From Triticum aestivum (lineage: Eukaryota; Streptophyta; Magnoliopsida; Poales; Poaceae), in NCBI RefSeq assembly GCF_018294505.1, contig NC_057812.1, positions 64,188,494 to 64,252,493 on the forward strand: a stretch of DNA of 64,000 nucleotides. Direction: 5' to 3'. The position numbers were made by a program, and so were the translations under genes. The notes under the pieces were generated by a model. It ran no database searches, was not told the DNA's origin, and saw nothing but the letters and a program-made list of their open reading frames with translations. Below are positions 46,467 through 59,221 of the stretch, one piece after another (position 1 is the stretch's first letter; each line of letters opens with the position of its first letter).

Positions 46467-47781
46467 TGTAAGTGCATCTAGTGCCACCCCTAGTTGGTTT
46501 TGGAGTATTGACGACAAACCTAGTTGAGGGACTAATGTGTTTGTGAGAATTGCAGGATAACACAGGTAGAAGTCCCTCATTGATTCGGTTTTACTACCAG
46601 AGATGACCCCTAAAAATGTATGAAGACATTGATGTCAAAGGTGGTATGTGAAGATATTCACATTGAAGACTATGACAAGAGAAGACATCGCATGAAGCCT
46701 ATGGAGCTCGAAGACTCAGATCTTTCGTAGTTCTTTTTCTTCTTTATTGAGTCATAGGAACCACCGTACTGTTAAGTGGGGTCCAAGAGAAACAGTCAGA
46801 ATGACTGAAGTGATGCTTAACCAAAACCTATGTCTTCGAGTGAAGACTATGAGAGCAAATCTTGTCCAGAGTCAGACAAGTCAGCTTTGCTTGTAGCCCA
46901 AGTAAAGTTGTCGTGTGTGTTTGAAATCTGACCGTTGGAACACGTGTCAGTTTTTTAGTGACCCAGGGTCATTTCGGACAAATCAGGTCGGGTTGCCTAG
47001 TGGCTATAAATAGCCCACGCCCTACAACCATAAACGGTTGGCTGCTCAGAGTTAGAGTACGGCTTTTGTCGTGTGAGAGCAACCCACCTCGAAGCCTTTG
47101 AGAGAGAATTCCTTGCGAGGATAAAGCCCTAACCACCCAGAGCCAAAGAGTGTTAGGCATCACTTAAGTCTTCCTGTCTGTGTGATCTGAAGACTTATTA
47201 CACTTGAGGACTGTGAATCCTCCAGCAGGTTAGGCGTCGTGTTCTGAGCATCCAAGAGTCATTGTGGATCGCCGGTGAATGAAGTCTATGAAGGTTTGGG
47301 AGTCTACCTTGAAGACTTACTAAAGTGATTGGGCGAGGTCTGTGTGACCTTAGCTCAAGGGGAATACGGTGAGGACTGGGTGTCCTGACCTACGTGTTCA
47401 GGACTGGGTGTCCGGGACTATGTGTCCTCAGGTTTAAATTCCTAGCCGCCCTAACCAGACGTACAGTTGTCACAGCTACTGGAACTGGTCCAACAAATCA
47501 TTGTCTTCAACGACTCACTGGTTTCATCCTTCCCTTCCCTTTACTTATTGTTGGTCCTTGTGAAGTCATTGTATGATTGCACTATCTTTTGTCTTCACTG
47601 AGTGGCTGCTTGTTCTAATTGGCTTCATAATATCTTCCTACCTGATCCTTACTACCTAGCTACTATTAGTCATTGTGCTTTCACTTCATTGAATACTTGA
47701 CTATGGTTTGCCTAGTGTAGTCTAGGTTCCGCTGCATGATAATAGGTTTATTTCTATCGTTTGTCTTCGAAACTTCCACGT
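46467..47781 (+). repeat. Copia B 5' LTR, 3' end deleted
   Basis: Homology to the 3' LTR stops after CTTCCACGT (47781). The next bases are seven nucleotides from the gag ATG (47790), so LTR end, primer site and leader are gone. A TATAAATA box is at 47005-47012. Confidence 0.9.
47005..47012 (+). promoter_or_regulatory. TATA box in Copia B 5' LTR
   Basis: TATAAATA within GTGGCTATAAATAGCCCA, conserved at 60156-60163 in the 3' LTR. Confidence 0.65.
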
Positions 47782-47789
47782 CCCGTTGC

Positions 47790-50009
47790 ATGTCGACTTC
47801 AGGGATAATTAAAGTCTCCGCTGCATGCCCCGTCTTCGATGGAACTGAATATCCCTATTGGAAGAATAAGATGCGCACGCATCTTGAAGCCATTGACGTC
47901 GACCAATGGTATGTCGTCAAGAACGGCGTTCCCAAGGCTGGAGAAGGTGTCACTGCTGCTGACGTCAAGAAGTTTGTTCAACTAGACTCTACTGCCAAGA
48001 ATATCATCTGTGGTCATCTGACCAAAGGATAGTATGGCCGCGTGTGTGCTTTGGAAACATCTAAGCTAGTCTGGGACTGGCTCTCCAAGGTCAACGAAGG
48101 CGTCTCAACCCAGAGAGATCAGAGAATCAGTGTCCTTCACAACCTCTTCAACCGCTTCAAGAGAAATGACAATGAGAATGTCCAGCTCACGTTTGATCGA
48201 CTCACTGACATCACAAATGAGCTTCAAGCCCTCGGCGCTACTGAGATCACCAAGCATGAAGTCTTCAAGACACTCCTAAGATCACTTGACAGTTCATTTG
48301 ACACCCTAGCCCTGATGATTCAAGAACGTCCTGATTTCAAGACACTCGATCCATCTGACATACTTGAGAGGCTTAACACACATGAGTTTCAGCTTTCTGA
48401 GAAAAGAGATATCTACGGTCCCAACTATGGGCGAACTCGTGCCTTGAAGGCAAAAGTTGTCTCCTCATCTGAAGAAGAATCTGATAGCTGTTCTGATGAT
48501 CCTGAAGACATTGGAAAGGAGCTTGCTATGCTTGTGAAGAAGTTCCAAAAGTTCACCAAGAAGAAAGGCTTCAGAAAGTCTTCACGATCAAGCTCAAGGA
48601 ATGATGAAGCTTCTGCTCATGACTACAAGAAGAAAACATGTCACAAGTGCAAGAAACCTGGCCACTACATCTCTGAGTGTCCGCAGTGGGACATTGAGAA
48701 CAAGAAGAAAAAGAAGAGCAAGGAGTATGATTCTGATGACAAGAAGAAGAAGAAATACTCAAAGTTTTCTTCCAAGTCCTCCTCAAAGTCTTCATCACAC
48801 AAGAAGAGCTCATCTGGCAAGGCACGTGCGTTTGTTGGCAAGGAAATGGATTCAGAGGAGGAGTCCGCTTCTGAGGAGGCGGAGGTGGAGTCTGAGGAGG
48901 AGTCCGATTCTGGCGTTGCGAGTCTGGCTACAGCATACATTGCCAAGTCCATCTTCAACACTGAAGACAATGACTCCATCACTGACACCGATGCAAATGA
49001 CAAGGACTACTCCGCTCCTACCTACTACTTCATGGCACGCGGTGCCAAGGTAAACACACGCACTACTCACTATCAAACATCTAGTGACGATGACTCTGAT
49101 TGTGGTTCCAAACCCAGCTACAAAACACTCGCTAAAATTGCAATTGAAGAACAGAAAACCATGGAACACATTCAAAAACTGTTAGACAAAAGCGATGATC
49201 TGTTAGACGCTGAAATGACTCGATCTCAGTCCTTAATTGAAGACATAAAAAATCTTCACCTTAAGTATGAGGAACTTGAAAGTCATCATGAAACGCTCTC
49301 AACAGCTCATGAAAGGCTTTCCTATGATTATCTTCAAAGGAAGCAAGATCTTGAGAAATTGAGAGCGCCTCATGAAGATCTTCAAAAAGAAAACGAGTCA
49401 CTTCGTGCCGAACAGATTAGTTCAGCTCAGGAAGGATTTGAACCACCATGTCTTAAATGCATTGAGCGTGATAATGCTACTTCTGTTGCTGAATGTTCTA
49501 ATGCTGCTACTGTTGCAATATCTTCAACTGTTGATGTGGGAACTAACCCCTCTGCTGAGGATACCACTGCTATTGCTGATGAGAATGCTAGGTTAAAGAC
49601 ATTGCTTGAAACAGGGATGTACAAAAGTCTCAAAGGGCATCAGACACTATGTGATGTCCCCAAAAGGCAGATCCTGAACCGAAACCCTAAGAAAGAGGTT
49701 GTTGGGTTCGTAAGGAAAATGAATGTTGATGACTCTTACTGGAAACCTGAGCAGTACCCCAAAACCACATGGGTTGCTGCAAAGGAACCTTCAGCAGATC
49801 CATCCACTCTATCTGGCTTCACTTGTGCTAACCCCATTGTCATTGATGAATCCATTGATGCAAACTATAAACTGTTTAAGAATCAGAATGGTGAAGTGTT
49901 TGCCAGGTATATTGGTACTAACTGCAGGAATGGACCGCCTATGAAGAAGATCTGGGTGCCCAAAAAGTGTTTGGAGAATCTTCCTGTGAATGTCATCATG
50001 ACACCATAG
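47790..50009 (+). pseudogene. Copia B gag
   Basis: The frame starts MSTSGIIKVSAACPVFDGTE and continues with the Copia gag core (YPYWKNKMRTHLEAIDVDQW, later RFKRNDNENVQLTFDRLTDI). A TAG at 48030-48032 interrupts it where KGQYGRV is expected. A Ser/Lys-rich region precedes a perfect CCHC zinc knuckle CHKCKKPGHYISEC (48639-48680), an RNA-binding motif. A long acidic and coiled-coil C-terminal part follows (about 48850-49400). It ends at TAG 50007-50009; the same frame is open for another 100 bases or so, so that stop may itself be a mutation in a gag-pol fusion. An upstream in-frame ATG at 47736 lies in LTR sequence. Confidence 0.88.
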
Positions 50010-53000
50010 GTGAAGAAGACAAACCCCAGACCACAGGCTTCATACGGTCCTAAGGCTTCATACAGACAGAGGACTCACCAGAGTCAAACTAACGCAAATG
50101 TTTTGCAGGGAAGCCATACTCAGGCCTTGAATATGAGCGCGGTTCATCAAACCGCCATGTTCATAAGACCAAGAACTATTCTGCTTATTCTTATGAATAC
50201 TATTGTCCTCTTGCAAGACTTTTCGCTAGGGCTACAAAGCCAAAGTTCTCAGATGCTGCACTTAGACTCATTGCTTCGAAGCCACCCTTGAAGATGTGGG
50301 TGGCTAAGAAAACTTAACTCTCTTTTGCAGGGAAGGGTCTCTAGCAGAAAACCAAAATCGTCTGACGCTATTGCTGGGGACCTTAAACATCTTGTAGGGC
50401 GCAAGATCAAATGCCCAAATGGTCTTATTATGTACTTCGTTCCTGAATTGCTTGCTACTTGCCCTATCAGTCCAACTCTCGATCTAAGCTTTCATAACCC
50501 ACTGGTTCGTCAAATGTTTTTGCTTCACAATTCTATTCGTGAAGCCTATCCCCCTCACTGCACTGTAGGGTACGACACCAACAGCTCCAGAATGGATTAT
50601 TGATAGTGGGTGTACCAATCACATGACTGGAAAGAGAAGCCTTCTTATGGACTCAACCTTACGACCATCCGACAAGAGTCACACCACATTTTCTGACACT
50701 GGTAAAAGTAAGGTATTGGGTCTAGGTAGAGTTGCAATCTCAAAGGATCAACACATGGATAAAGTCATGCTTGTTGAATCCCTTGGTTTCAACTTAATGT
50801 CTGTCTCAATGCTTTTCGATTTAAACATGATCGTGATGTTTGGAAAATATCATTGCCTTGTTCTAATGGAATCTGACAAGTCTCTAGTGTTTGAAGGGTA
50901 TAGGAAAGATGATTTGTACGTGGTAGATTTCTCAGCAGGACCACAACTTGCCGTATGTCTTCTGGCAAAAGCTTCAGAATGCTGGCTCTGGCATCGGAGG
51001 CTAGGGCATGCTGGCATGAGGAACCTCCACACCCTTGCAAAGAAGAAGCATGTCATAGGCATCGAGGGCGTCAAGTTCAAGAAAGATCACTTATGCGGTG
51101 CCTGTGAAGCAGGAAAGATGACGAGGGCAAAGCATCCCTTGAAGACAATCATGACAACAACTCAACCCTTCGAACTACTCCACATGGATCTTTTAGGTCC
51201 CACTCATTACTCAACTCTTACTACTACTGCTTGTCTCTATGGCTTTGTCATTGTTGATGATTATTCTAGATATACTTGGGTTCACATAATCCTCTACAAG
51301 ACTGAAGTGCAGGATGTCTTCAGACGCTTCGCCAATCGAGCAATGAACAACTATGGCGCCAAGATAAAGCACATCAGAAGTGACAATGGCACTGAATTCA
51401 AGAACACTGGCCTTGATACATATCTTGATACTTTGGGCATCACACATGAATTCTCAGCTCCGTACACGCCACAGCAGAATGGCATGGTCGAACGCAAGAA
51501 CAGAACACTCATTGAGATGGACCGAATGATGCTTGATGAATACAAGACTCCAAGAAAATTCTGGCCTGAAGCCATTGATACTGCATGCCATACAATCAAT
51601 CGTGTTTATCTTCGCAAGCTTCTGAACAAGACATCTTATGAGCTCCTTACTGGCAAGAAGCCAAATGTCAGTTACTTCTGAGTATTTGGCGCCAGGTGCT
51701 GGATCAAGGATCCACATCACACTTAAAAATTTGCACCAAAAGAACATGAGGGTTTTATGCTTGGATATGGAAAGGATTCGCACTACTACAGAGTCTTCAA
51801 TCTCTTTCATTATAAAGTGGTTGAAACAGTGGATGTGCGGTTCGATGAGACTAACGGTTCACAAAGAGAGCAACTGCCAAATGTGCTAGATGAAGTTCCA
51901 TCCAGTGAATCAATCAAACTTATGGGAACTAGAGAAATCATACCCTCTGAAGCTCAACCTGAAGAGGAACTTATCATCTCCGCACCTGATCAACCTGAAG
52001 ACAATGCTCAGACTGAAGACAATCCCTCTAACAATGACAATGATCAGCAAGAGCAAAATCTTCGCCCTATACATCCTCATGTTGCCAATGAAGTGCAGAT
52101 TGAGAGAATAATTGATAGCATCAATGCACCCGATCCGCTCACTCGTTCAAGGGCAACACAGCTAGCAAATTTCTGTGGGCACTTCGCATTCGTCTCAATA
52201 ACAGAACCCAAGAAAGTTGAAGAATCCTTCATGGAACCTGAATGGATTCAAGCTATGCAAGAAGAGCTTCAACAGTTTGAGCTGAATAATGTATGGGAAC
52301 TGGTTAAGCGTCCTGATCCTCAGAAGCACAATATAATAGGCACCAAATGGATATACTGCAACAAGCAAGATGAGCATGGTCAAGTTGTCAGAAACAAAGC
52401 TCGTCTTGTTGCTCAAGGATATACTCAAGTAGAAGGGATTGACTTCGATGAAACATTTGCTCCCATGGCTCGAATTGAAGCCATACGCATACTGATGGCC
52501 TATGCAAATCATCATAACATACTTCTATATCAAATGGATGTGAAGACCGCATTTCTCAATGGCAAGATTGAAGAAGAAGTGTATGTTGCACAACCGCCTG
52601 GCTTTGAAGATCCAAAACATCCTGACATGGTATACAAGCTCAACAAGGCACTGTATGGCCTCAAACAAGCCCCTCGGGCTTGGTATGACACACTCAAACA
52701 CTTCCTAAAGAGCAAAGGCTTCACACCTGGTTCCCTCGACCCCACTCTCTTCACGAAGACATATGATGGTGAACTGTTTGTGTGCCAAATATATGTGGAT
52801 GACATTATCTTCGGCTGCACCAATCAGAAATATAGTGAAGAATTTGGATATATGATGCAAGAGCAATACCAGATGTCCATGATGGGAGAGCTGAAGTTCT
52901 TCCTTGGTCTTCAAATATGACAGCAACGCAATGGCATCTTTATATCTCAAGAGAAGTATCTCAAAGATTGCCTAAAGAAGTTCGGTATGCAAGACTGCAA

Positions 53001-53741
53001 AGGCTTCACGACGCCAATGCCAGCCAAACATCATCTGGGTCCCGACGACAATGGTAAAGAGTTCGATCAAAAGGTATACCGCTCCATGATTGGTTCTTTA
53101 CTTTATCTATGTCCATCTAGGCCAGATATTATGGTGTTTGCATGTGTGCTCGATTCCAAGCGGCACCAAAGGAATCGCATCCCTTAGCTGTGAAGCGAAT
53201 TCTTCGATATTTGGCTTACACCCCAACTCTAGGATTATGGTATCCAAAGGGCTCAGAGTTTGATCTAGTTGGATTCTCCGATGCTGATTATGCTGGTGAC
53301 AAGGTGGATCGCATGTCTACATCAGGCACATGTCATTTTCTGGGACGATCACTTGTATGTTGGTCTTCAAAGAAGCAGAACTGTGTATCTCTCTCCACTG
53401 CTGAATCTGAATACATTGCTGCTAGATCTTGCTGCGCTCAGCTTCTGTGGATGAAGCAAACACTCAAAGACTATGGCATTCATCTGAAGCAAGTGCCACT
53501 CTACTGCGATAACGAAAGCGCCATCAAGATTGCCAACAACCCAGTTCAGCACTCGAAGACAAAGCACATTGAGATTCGTCATCACATTCTCAGAGATCAT
53601 GTTGTGAAGGAAGATATTGATATCATACACGTCAACACTGAAGAGCAATTGGCAGATATCTTCACCAAGCCCTTGGATGAGAAGAGATTTTGCAAGTTAC
53701 GGTGTGAGCTAAATATCTTGGAATCCTCAAATGTCCTGTGA
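50010..53741 (+). pseudogene. Copia B pol: protease, integrase, RT, RNase H
   Basis: Shifts near 50120, 50600 and 53140 and in-frame stops (51679, 51724, 52918) break the frame. Protease DSG is at 50602-50610 (IIDSGCTNHMTG). The GAG-pre-integrase box LWHRRLGHAGMRNL is near 50990. Integrase keeps its HHCC part (CGACEAGKM) and the D,D-35-E triad at 51187, 51382 and 51490. RT has [33 protein letters not shown], and YVDD at 52792-52803. RNase H has SDADYAGDKVDRMSTSG, STAESEYIA and LYCDNESAIKIANNP, and the frame ends LNILESSNVL at TGA 53739-53741. All catalytic residues I can check are intact, so decay is recent; only nonsense and frameshift changes inactivate it. Confidence 0.93.
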
Positions 53742-54360
53742 TCAGGCACACATCCTAACACTTATGCATATTGATGACTTAGATGTGCAACACACGAAGT
53801 GAAGTATATCTTCAATCAATGAAGACATGCATTCTAAGTGTGAATACGTTAACGAGGAATTTGACTCCGGAGCGCCACGATAATTGTGCGCCGTGTCTGG
53901 GTCTAATACTTCCTATACGGTGGGTAACGCCACCACCAAATGTTCTGTTTGAAGTGTTTCACTCATGGCATTACATTTGCTATGTCTTCACATTTGGTCT
54001 GGCTTCAATCTCAACATGTCTTCATGATTATCTTCACTATGTTGATTATATATATATATACTAGTGTTTTGTCCTCTACAGCATTCACTTATAGCTATGT
54101 CTTCTCGTTGAATCTTTTGAACTAAGTGAATGTGATCGGACCCTAACCTCTCTATGCTTTCTATCTCAAACTCCATCTCTCCAAATCATATGCATTCTCT
54201 TGAAACTATCAAATGTCTTCTCTACGTCCTTGTCAGCAGAAGATACAGAGAGAAACATTAAGTCCGCTATCAATGCTAATTGCTTCACCTGAAACCCGGA
54301 GAAGTGGGAACGACCACCCGACAATCCTGGCCTGCGTGGGACATGGAACAACCTCTGATA
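53742..54360 (+). other. Copia B spacer after pol, no gene seen
   Basis: AT-rich sequence with CTTCA/GAAGAC words common to this element family. No ORF of interest. Confidence 0.6.
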
Positions 54361-54374
54361 TGCTGCATGATGGC

Positions 54375-54447
54375 CACGTGTTCCTCAAATGTGAATCGCC
54401 AGGGGCACCTGTGTAATAACACTGAGACGCCCCTGTCCCTATAAATA
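54375..54447 (+). promoter_or_regulatory. Candidate internal promoter for Copia B third ORF
   Basis: A G-box core CACGTG (54375-54380, in GGCCACGTGTTCC) lies 60 bp upstream of TATAAATA (54440-54447). About 30 bp downstream the sequence changes to a pyrimidine- and GC-rich leader beginning CTTCTTCCACTCTCGCACGA and ACCCTAGCGCC, as in plant 5' UTRs. Inference from motif spacing only. Confidence 0.45.
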
Positions 54448-54469
54448 CACGCCACACCACGGTCATTAT

Positions 54470-54691
54470 ATCTTCTTCCACTCTCGCACGAACCCTAGCG
54501 CCACCGCTAGCCCTCGACGACGTCGACGACGAAGCGCTTAGCTGCCGCGACCTCTCCAACGCCGTCTTCACGCCGACCGCGGACATCGTCTTCTCCGCCG
54601 TCGCCGTAGGTGTCCTCCGTCGCCAAGTTAGGGCACGAACGATCGAACTGCTCGGCCTCCTCTTCCACTCCGTCTAGCAGTTCCTTGTGTG
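54470..54691 (+). other. Candidate 5' leader exon of the third ORF, ATG-free
   Basis: About 220 nt without a single ATG, GC-rich, ending CTTGTGTG before GTAAATAA. An ATG-free leader between a TATA box and a splice donor is what a capped mRNA 5' UTR would look like. Confidence 0.4.
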
Positions 54692-55016
54692 GTAAATAAA
54701 AACCTCCTTTTTACGGCCCCTTTGATCCTACAGATTCGTCACTTTCCACCACAAGTGGTTTTTGTTCACACATGTTGGATCCACTTCATACTGCATCTCA
54801 TAATATGCATAGTATATTCACTTATGCTTCACAAAGTAGTTAGATTCCTCACTTGTACCGATCCGTGGATTCGTACAAATCTGGAACCAACTCCTTATCT
54901 ATGAGTGAATGTCTTCGCACGATGAGGTCAGTGTCTTCTAAACTGATTTATCTTCAAAATCTTCTGAGAATGCATATGACCTCTTCCCCTTCCCTCGCAC
55001 CTTAATGCTGTCACAG
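54692..55016 (+). other. Candidate 5'-UTR intron of the third ORF
   Basis: The donor is GTAAAT at 54692, the acceptor is CTGTCACAG ending at 55016, with pyrimidine-rich CTCTTCCCCTTCCCTCGC before it. The region is AT-richer than the flanking exon, as plant introns are. The first ATG after the acceptor is at 55021. Confidence 0.4.
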
Positions 55017-55020
55017 GTAC

Positions 55021-58000
55021 ATGTCCGTGGGAGAATCCCTTGGTTCTCATAGTCTGTATTCATGTGCAGAATTCTTACAGTATCATATAAATTCTCCCGA
55101 AGCCAGTTCCTGTTTGTCCAGCAAGCGAAAGCCTTTGAAGCCTTTGAACGTGTTGAAGCCATTCAGTTTGAAGTTCATGGCTGCAGAGAAATCAGAAAGG
55201 AAGGGTGGCAGACAGAGTCATGGGGGAACATCAAGAGATTTTCCTGATGACCTCTCAGAGCTTTACAAGACAGATCCTGAAGAGGATTACAATCAGCGCA
55301 AGACCCGAATCCAATGGATTCGAAGATATTGGGCAGAACAATTGTTCAAATACCGGTTTGTGACCCAGGAATATGCTGAGAAAAATGTCATCAAGCGACC
55401 GTGGGGAGACATCCTATACAAGAATCTTCAACCCAGGTCCAGAGAAGAAGCCATTGAACAAGGCTTCTATCCCTGCATGGTCCGTGGGCCACTGCCTGCA
55501 GATGCACACACATCGTCACTACTATGGTGTCGTGACGACAATATGTTCAAGCGCAACTTCAAGTTTGCCAAGAACTCAGCGAAGCAGAACAAGAAGTCTT
55601 TGGGATTAGACTTCAACCCTGGTCCCTCTGCTCCCCGTGCCGATGGAACTCGCTAAGCTGAACCCAATCTTCTTGGGCCCTTCTACAACTTGGAAGGTCT
55701 CATCACTCATATTGTGGTTCAAGGGATAGCCGTGAATGAGCCCGTAGATGACGCTGAATTAGATGAAGCGCCTGCAGCGCTGAAGCCAAAGAAGTTGAAG
55801 CAGCCTAAAGCTTCAAAGCCTGCCTCTGCACCAAAAATCTCAGGGGCAAAGCTACTGGCTACTGCACCTCCTGAAGACAGTGTGCAGTCTGAAGATTTGT
55901 CACGCATCTCCAAGCCCCAGAAAGTCAAGATGCCTCTGCCACACACCGGCCAAGAACTGACTGTTGCTGCTATTCTGCGCAACGATGCCATTGATCTGTC
56001 CAGTGATGAAGATATTGCAGATGACGCTCTTGAGCAACTGATCAAGAGCAATGAAGAAGCATAAATCTTCAATGATCTGCCTCTCTTTGATGTGGCAATC
56101 ATTCACAACTTCATTGGTGAGTGGTTTGACACGCCCAACCTCAGCTTCAAAGATCTGCAACTTCGGATTGGCCTTAGTGTCGCCTTCCATGGCGCCATTG
56201 CTTCAGAGCTAGCTATAGCTCAGCGCATCGTCGAACTGAAGCAAAAGATTGACTTTGAGAAAGCTCAGTTCAAGAAGCATATGGCCAAGCTCAACGTGCA
56301 AGAGGTGAAAAACATCAAGATTATGCTGCATGAGCTCAAAGAAGCCTTTCTCAAGAAACATGCAGAAGCTCAGGGTTCTCGTGAGCGCATGAAGAGCCTG
56401 ACTGACAAGTGTGTGCAAGGCTACAACGAGGCTGAGAAGCGCAAGGCCCTTGGGCGTCCGGGCATTGATCCCAGGATGGCTACTAAGCAGAAGAAGAAGC
56501 CCACTGTGGCCGAACCCAACGCACCAAGGTAGGAAGCAGATCCCATTGTCTTCCCAACTAGCATGACTGGCTCGAAGCCAAAGGCCAGGTCAACCGCTTC
56601 AGAACTGAAGAAGACGAGGACTGCTGAGGCTGAAGCCAGAAAGAGGAAACATTCTGAAGCCTCTGATGCTGCTCCCTCCAAGAAGAAGAGGAAAACTAAG
56701 AAGGAACAGGCTGCTCCCACAGAGCCCTTAATTGTTGAACCCATCTCCATGGTTCGCCCTGCCACTGAACTGCAAGAGCGCCAACTGACTGTCCATGAGC
56801 CTGCTTTCACAGAGGCTCATGCAACTGAAGACTTTCCAGCAGCTGATCCTGCCGCTACTGAAGTCATTGGTCACCATGACAATGTTGAAGATAATGTAGT
56901 CCTTCCTCAGATCGAGCACCAACAGGTATCATCGCCTGTGCTTACGCACAGCGAACTCATCAGCATTGGTCGTCCCTTTACGCCAGTTGCTCAGGATACA
57001 ACATGGGCTGATCACCCACAAGCACAAGAAGAAGATGCCTTTGAGGCCCAGCCAACTACATCTCCACAAGCGTCGCCAGCGTTACGCAGGCTTCGCAAAG
57101 GACCAAGGCCTCCAGTCTCTGAGTCTGAAGCTAAAGCTGCTGAAGACATTATGGCTGCATCAGCCAATGACACCCAATAAGAAGAACATGTCCCCACTCC
57201 CCCAACTACTGACGAAGCTGTTCTCGTGGAGAACGTGTCTGTGCCCGACCCTCCAGCTCATCATGTGGAGGTAGAAAATCTTGAGGCTGCCACCACCAAC
57301 ACCAATGAAGCCATTGACGCTGTCATGGCTGAAGCAAATGTGGAGCCTACACCAACACAAGAACCAGAAGTCAGCGAAGCCAATGATGCTACTGCTTCTG
57401 TTCCTGCGCCTGCTGCTGGTCCTCAGTTTGACTATCATGTTGAGCATAGGCCTCAGGTACAGAAGCCAATTCCAAGGTTGCCCAGGTTTCCAGGTCCTGC
57501 ATCAGCACCTGGATCCTTCAATGTCAACGGCTTCAAAGCAGACAACACTTTCTTCAATAGCTCCAAGAACCCCTACTCAAGGGAAAGAATATCTTCTGAT
57601 CGGTTCTGGAGCTATCCGCAGCGAAGCTATTACTCCTGCATTCCGTACAATCAAGGTCGCATCTTCCCACATAAGCGTCTTGACACCGAAGCAATAGCTA
57701 GTCTGCCCTGTCTGGAAGAAGCTCTGGATTGCTTCCAAGCGGTTGGATTGTTGCCGTTTGTCACCGACCAAGAGCACTAGAATGAAGAGTTGTTGCTCCA
57801 ATTCTATGCCACACTTCACATCCGTGGGTACAACAGAGATCCGAAGACTTGGGTCCTGGAGTGGATGACAGGAAATGTTCATCACGAAGCCAAAGCCTTT
57901 GATATCATTGTGCTCACTGGTCTGCCCACTCCTGGCGATCTCTACGAACCTGGCTATCAGCTTCACAATGAAGCTATGGAGAGCATCTTTCAAAATCCTG

Positions 58001-59049
58001 AACCAAACATGAGTCAGATGCTCAGTATGATGAAGCCCTTGCCACAAGATGCTGCATATCCTAAGGAGTTCTTTGTTGAAGACCTTGAGTATCTGCCAAG
58101 GACTATCTATCACATCATAAGGCGAACTCTCTGGCCCATCAAAGGACATTCTCCACATGCCAAGCCGGAAGGTGCAATGAAGAATTTGGTATTCTATATT
58201 CTTCATGGCAAATGCTTCAATGCACAAGACTTCTTCATCCGCCAACTTGCTGCATCAGGCTCTGATCTCTTTGGCTTGAAGTTCTACGCTCCATGGATAA
58301 TGCGGCTGATTAAACTCCACTCCGCTATCTCATATCAGCCATCTGCTCACAATCATCGAATCTTTCTGCCTGATGTGGATATGTCCGTTGAAGCCATTTA
58401 TCCTGAGCCTGCCAAGGAGCCTCTTAGTCTTCAGAATGCGGAGCATCAAAGTTTCTCTCAGAACATTGAAGGAGTTGGAGCAGTCACTCGTGTTTATCCT
58501 CTGGCTGGAACTACACGTGCACCTCATCGTGCCCTCCCCGAAGCCACCGAAAACACTATTGCCCAACGACCCAAGAAGCGATCTTGTGTTCTCAATGACC
58601 GAGAGCTTCTGGTGGCTCTTCATTAGAAACAGGATAGGCATCATGACTGGCTGAAGCGCCAAATGCAAAGCCTCTTGGTGGATGTTAATCGCATTCGGAA
58701 TCTTGCCACCAAGAATGCCTTTGTTTCCCATGAAACCTCTCGACGCACATGGAAAGGGCTGACGCTTATGTGCCTTGAAGATGATCTTCAAGAGGATGGC
58801 TTCTCTGAACGCTTCAAGTTTGACTCCACACCTCCTCGAACGGCAGTGCTGAGACGGACTCCATCTCTTGAAGACTCTGAGTTCTCTTCCTCTGCGGCAA
58901 CTGTGAATGCCCGAGTGATAGAGGACAAAGACGATGCTACTTCACCGCCCCCTCCTTCAGCACGCTTCAACACTGCTCCAAGTTCTTCTGCACCGCCGAT
59001 CACCACCGACGACCCTGCTGCCTCACCTACTCCTCATGGGAATGAGTAG
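55021..59049 (+). pseudogene. Copia B third ORF (env-like / plant transposon protein domain)
   Basis: A single frame of about 1340 codons runs here without any frameshift. It is interrupted by six stops (55654, 56062, 56530, 57178, 57778, 58624) and ends at TAG 59047. Possible starts are ATG 55021 and ATG 55177 (MAAEKSERKGG). Parts in order: a basic N-terminal domain (RKTRIQWIRRYWAEQLFKYR), a Pro/Lys-rich linker, a helical coiled-coil region (about 56190-56440), a nuclear-localisation-like KKKRKTKK (about 56680), and an acidic Ala/Glu/Pro-rich linker. A folded domain follows (about 57661-58350; GRIFPHKRLDTEAIASLPCL, LLLQFYATLHIRGYNRDPKT) like the 'putative plant transposon protein' family. 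The tail is Ser/Pro-rich. I see no signal peptide or membrane segment, so a true envelope role is not supported. Confidence 0.75.
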
Positions 59050-59131
59050 ATGCTCTATGTCTTCAAACCTTTTTGGTCCTTACTGACAAAAGGGGGAGAA
59101 GCATATGATTTTGATAGTCTTCAAGCGGGTC

Positions 59132-59221
59132 CACATGGGCGGTTGCTTTATATTTTGCCTAGTGTTTACAACTCTACACATGGGCGGTTGCTTTATATTT
59201 TGCCTAGTGTTTACAACTCTC
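59132..59221 (+). repeat. Tandem duplication, 45-bp unit
   Basis: CACATGGGCGGTTGCTTTAT recurs 45 bp later; the two copies are nearly perfect. Lies between the third ORF and the 3' LTR. Confidence 0.85.

Noticed and set aside
48571..49175. ORFs on the minus strand and in other plus-strand frames over gag
   Set aside because: Shadows of the Copia B gag frame, which has the CCHC knuckle and continuous homology.
55021..59049. Calling the third ORF a viral-type envelope
   Set aside because: No signal peptide, no transmembrane helix, and an NLS-like basic stretch; 'env-like' is kept only as the lineage label.
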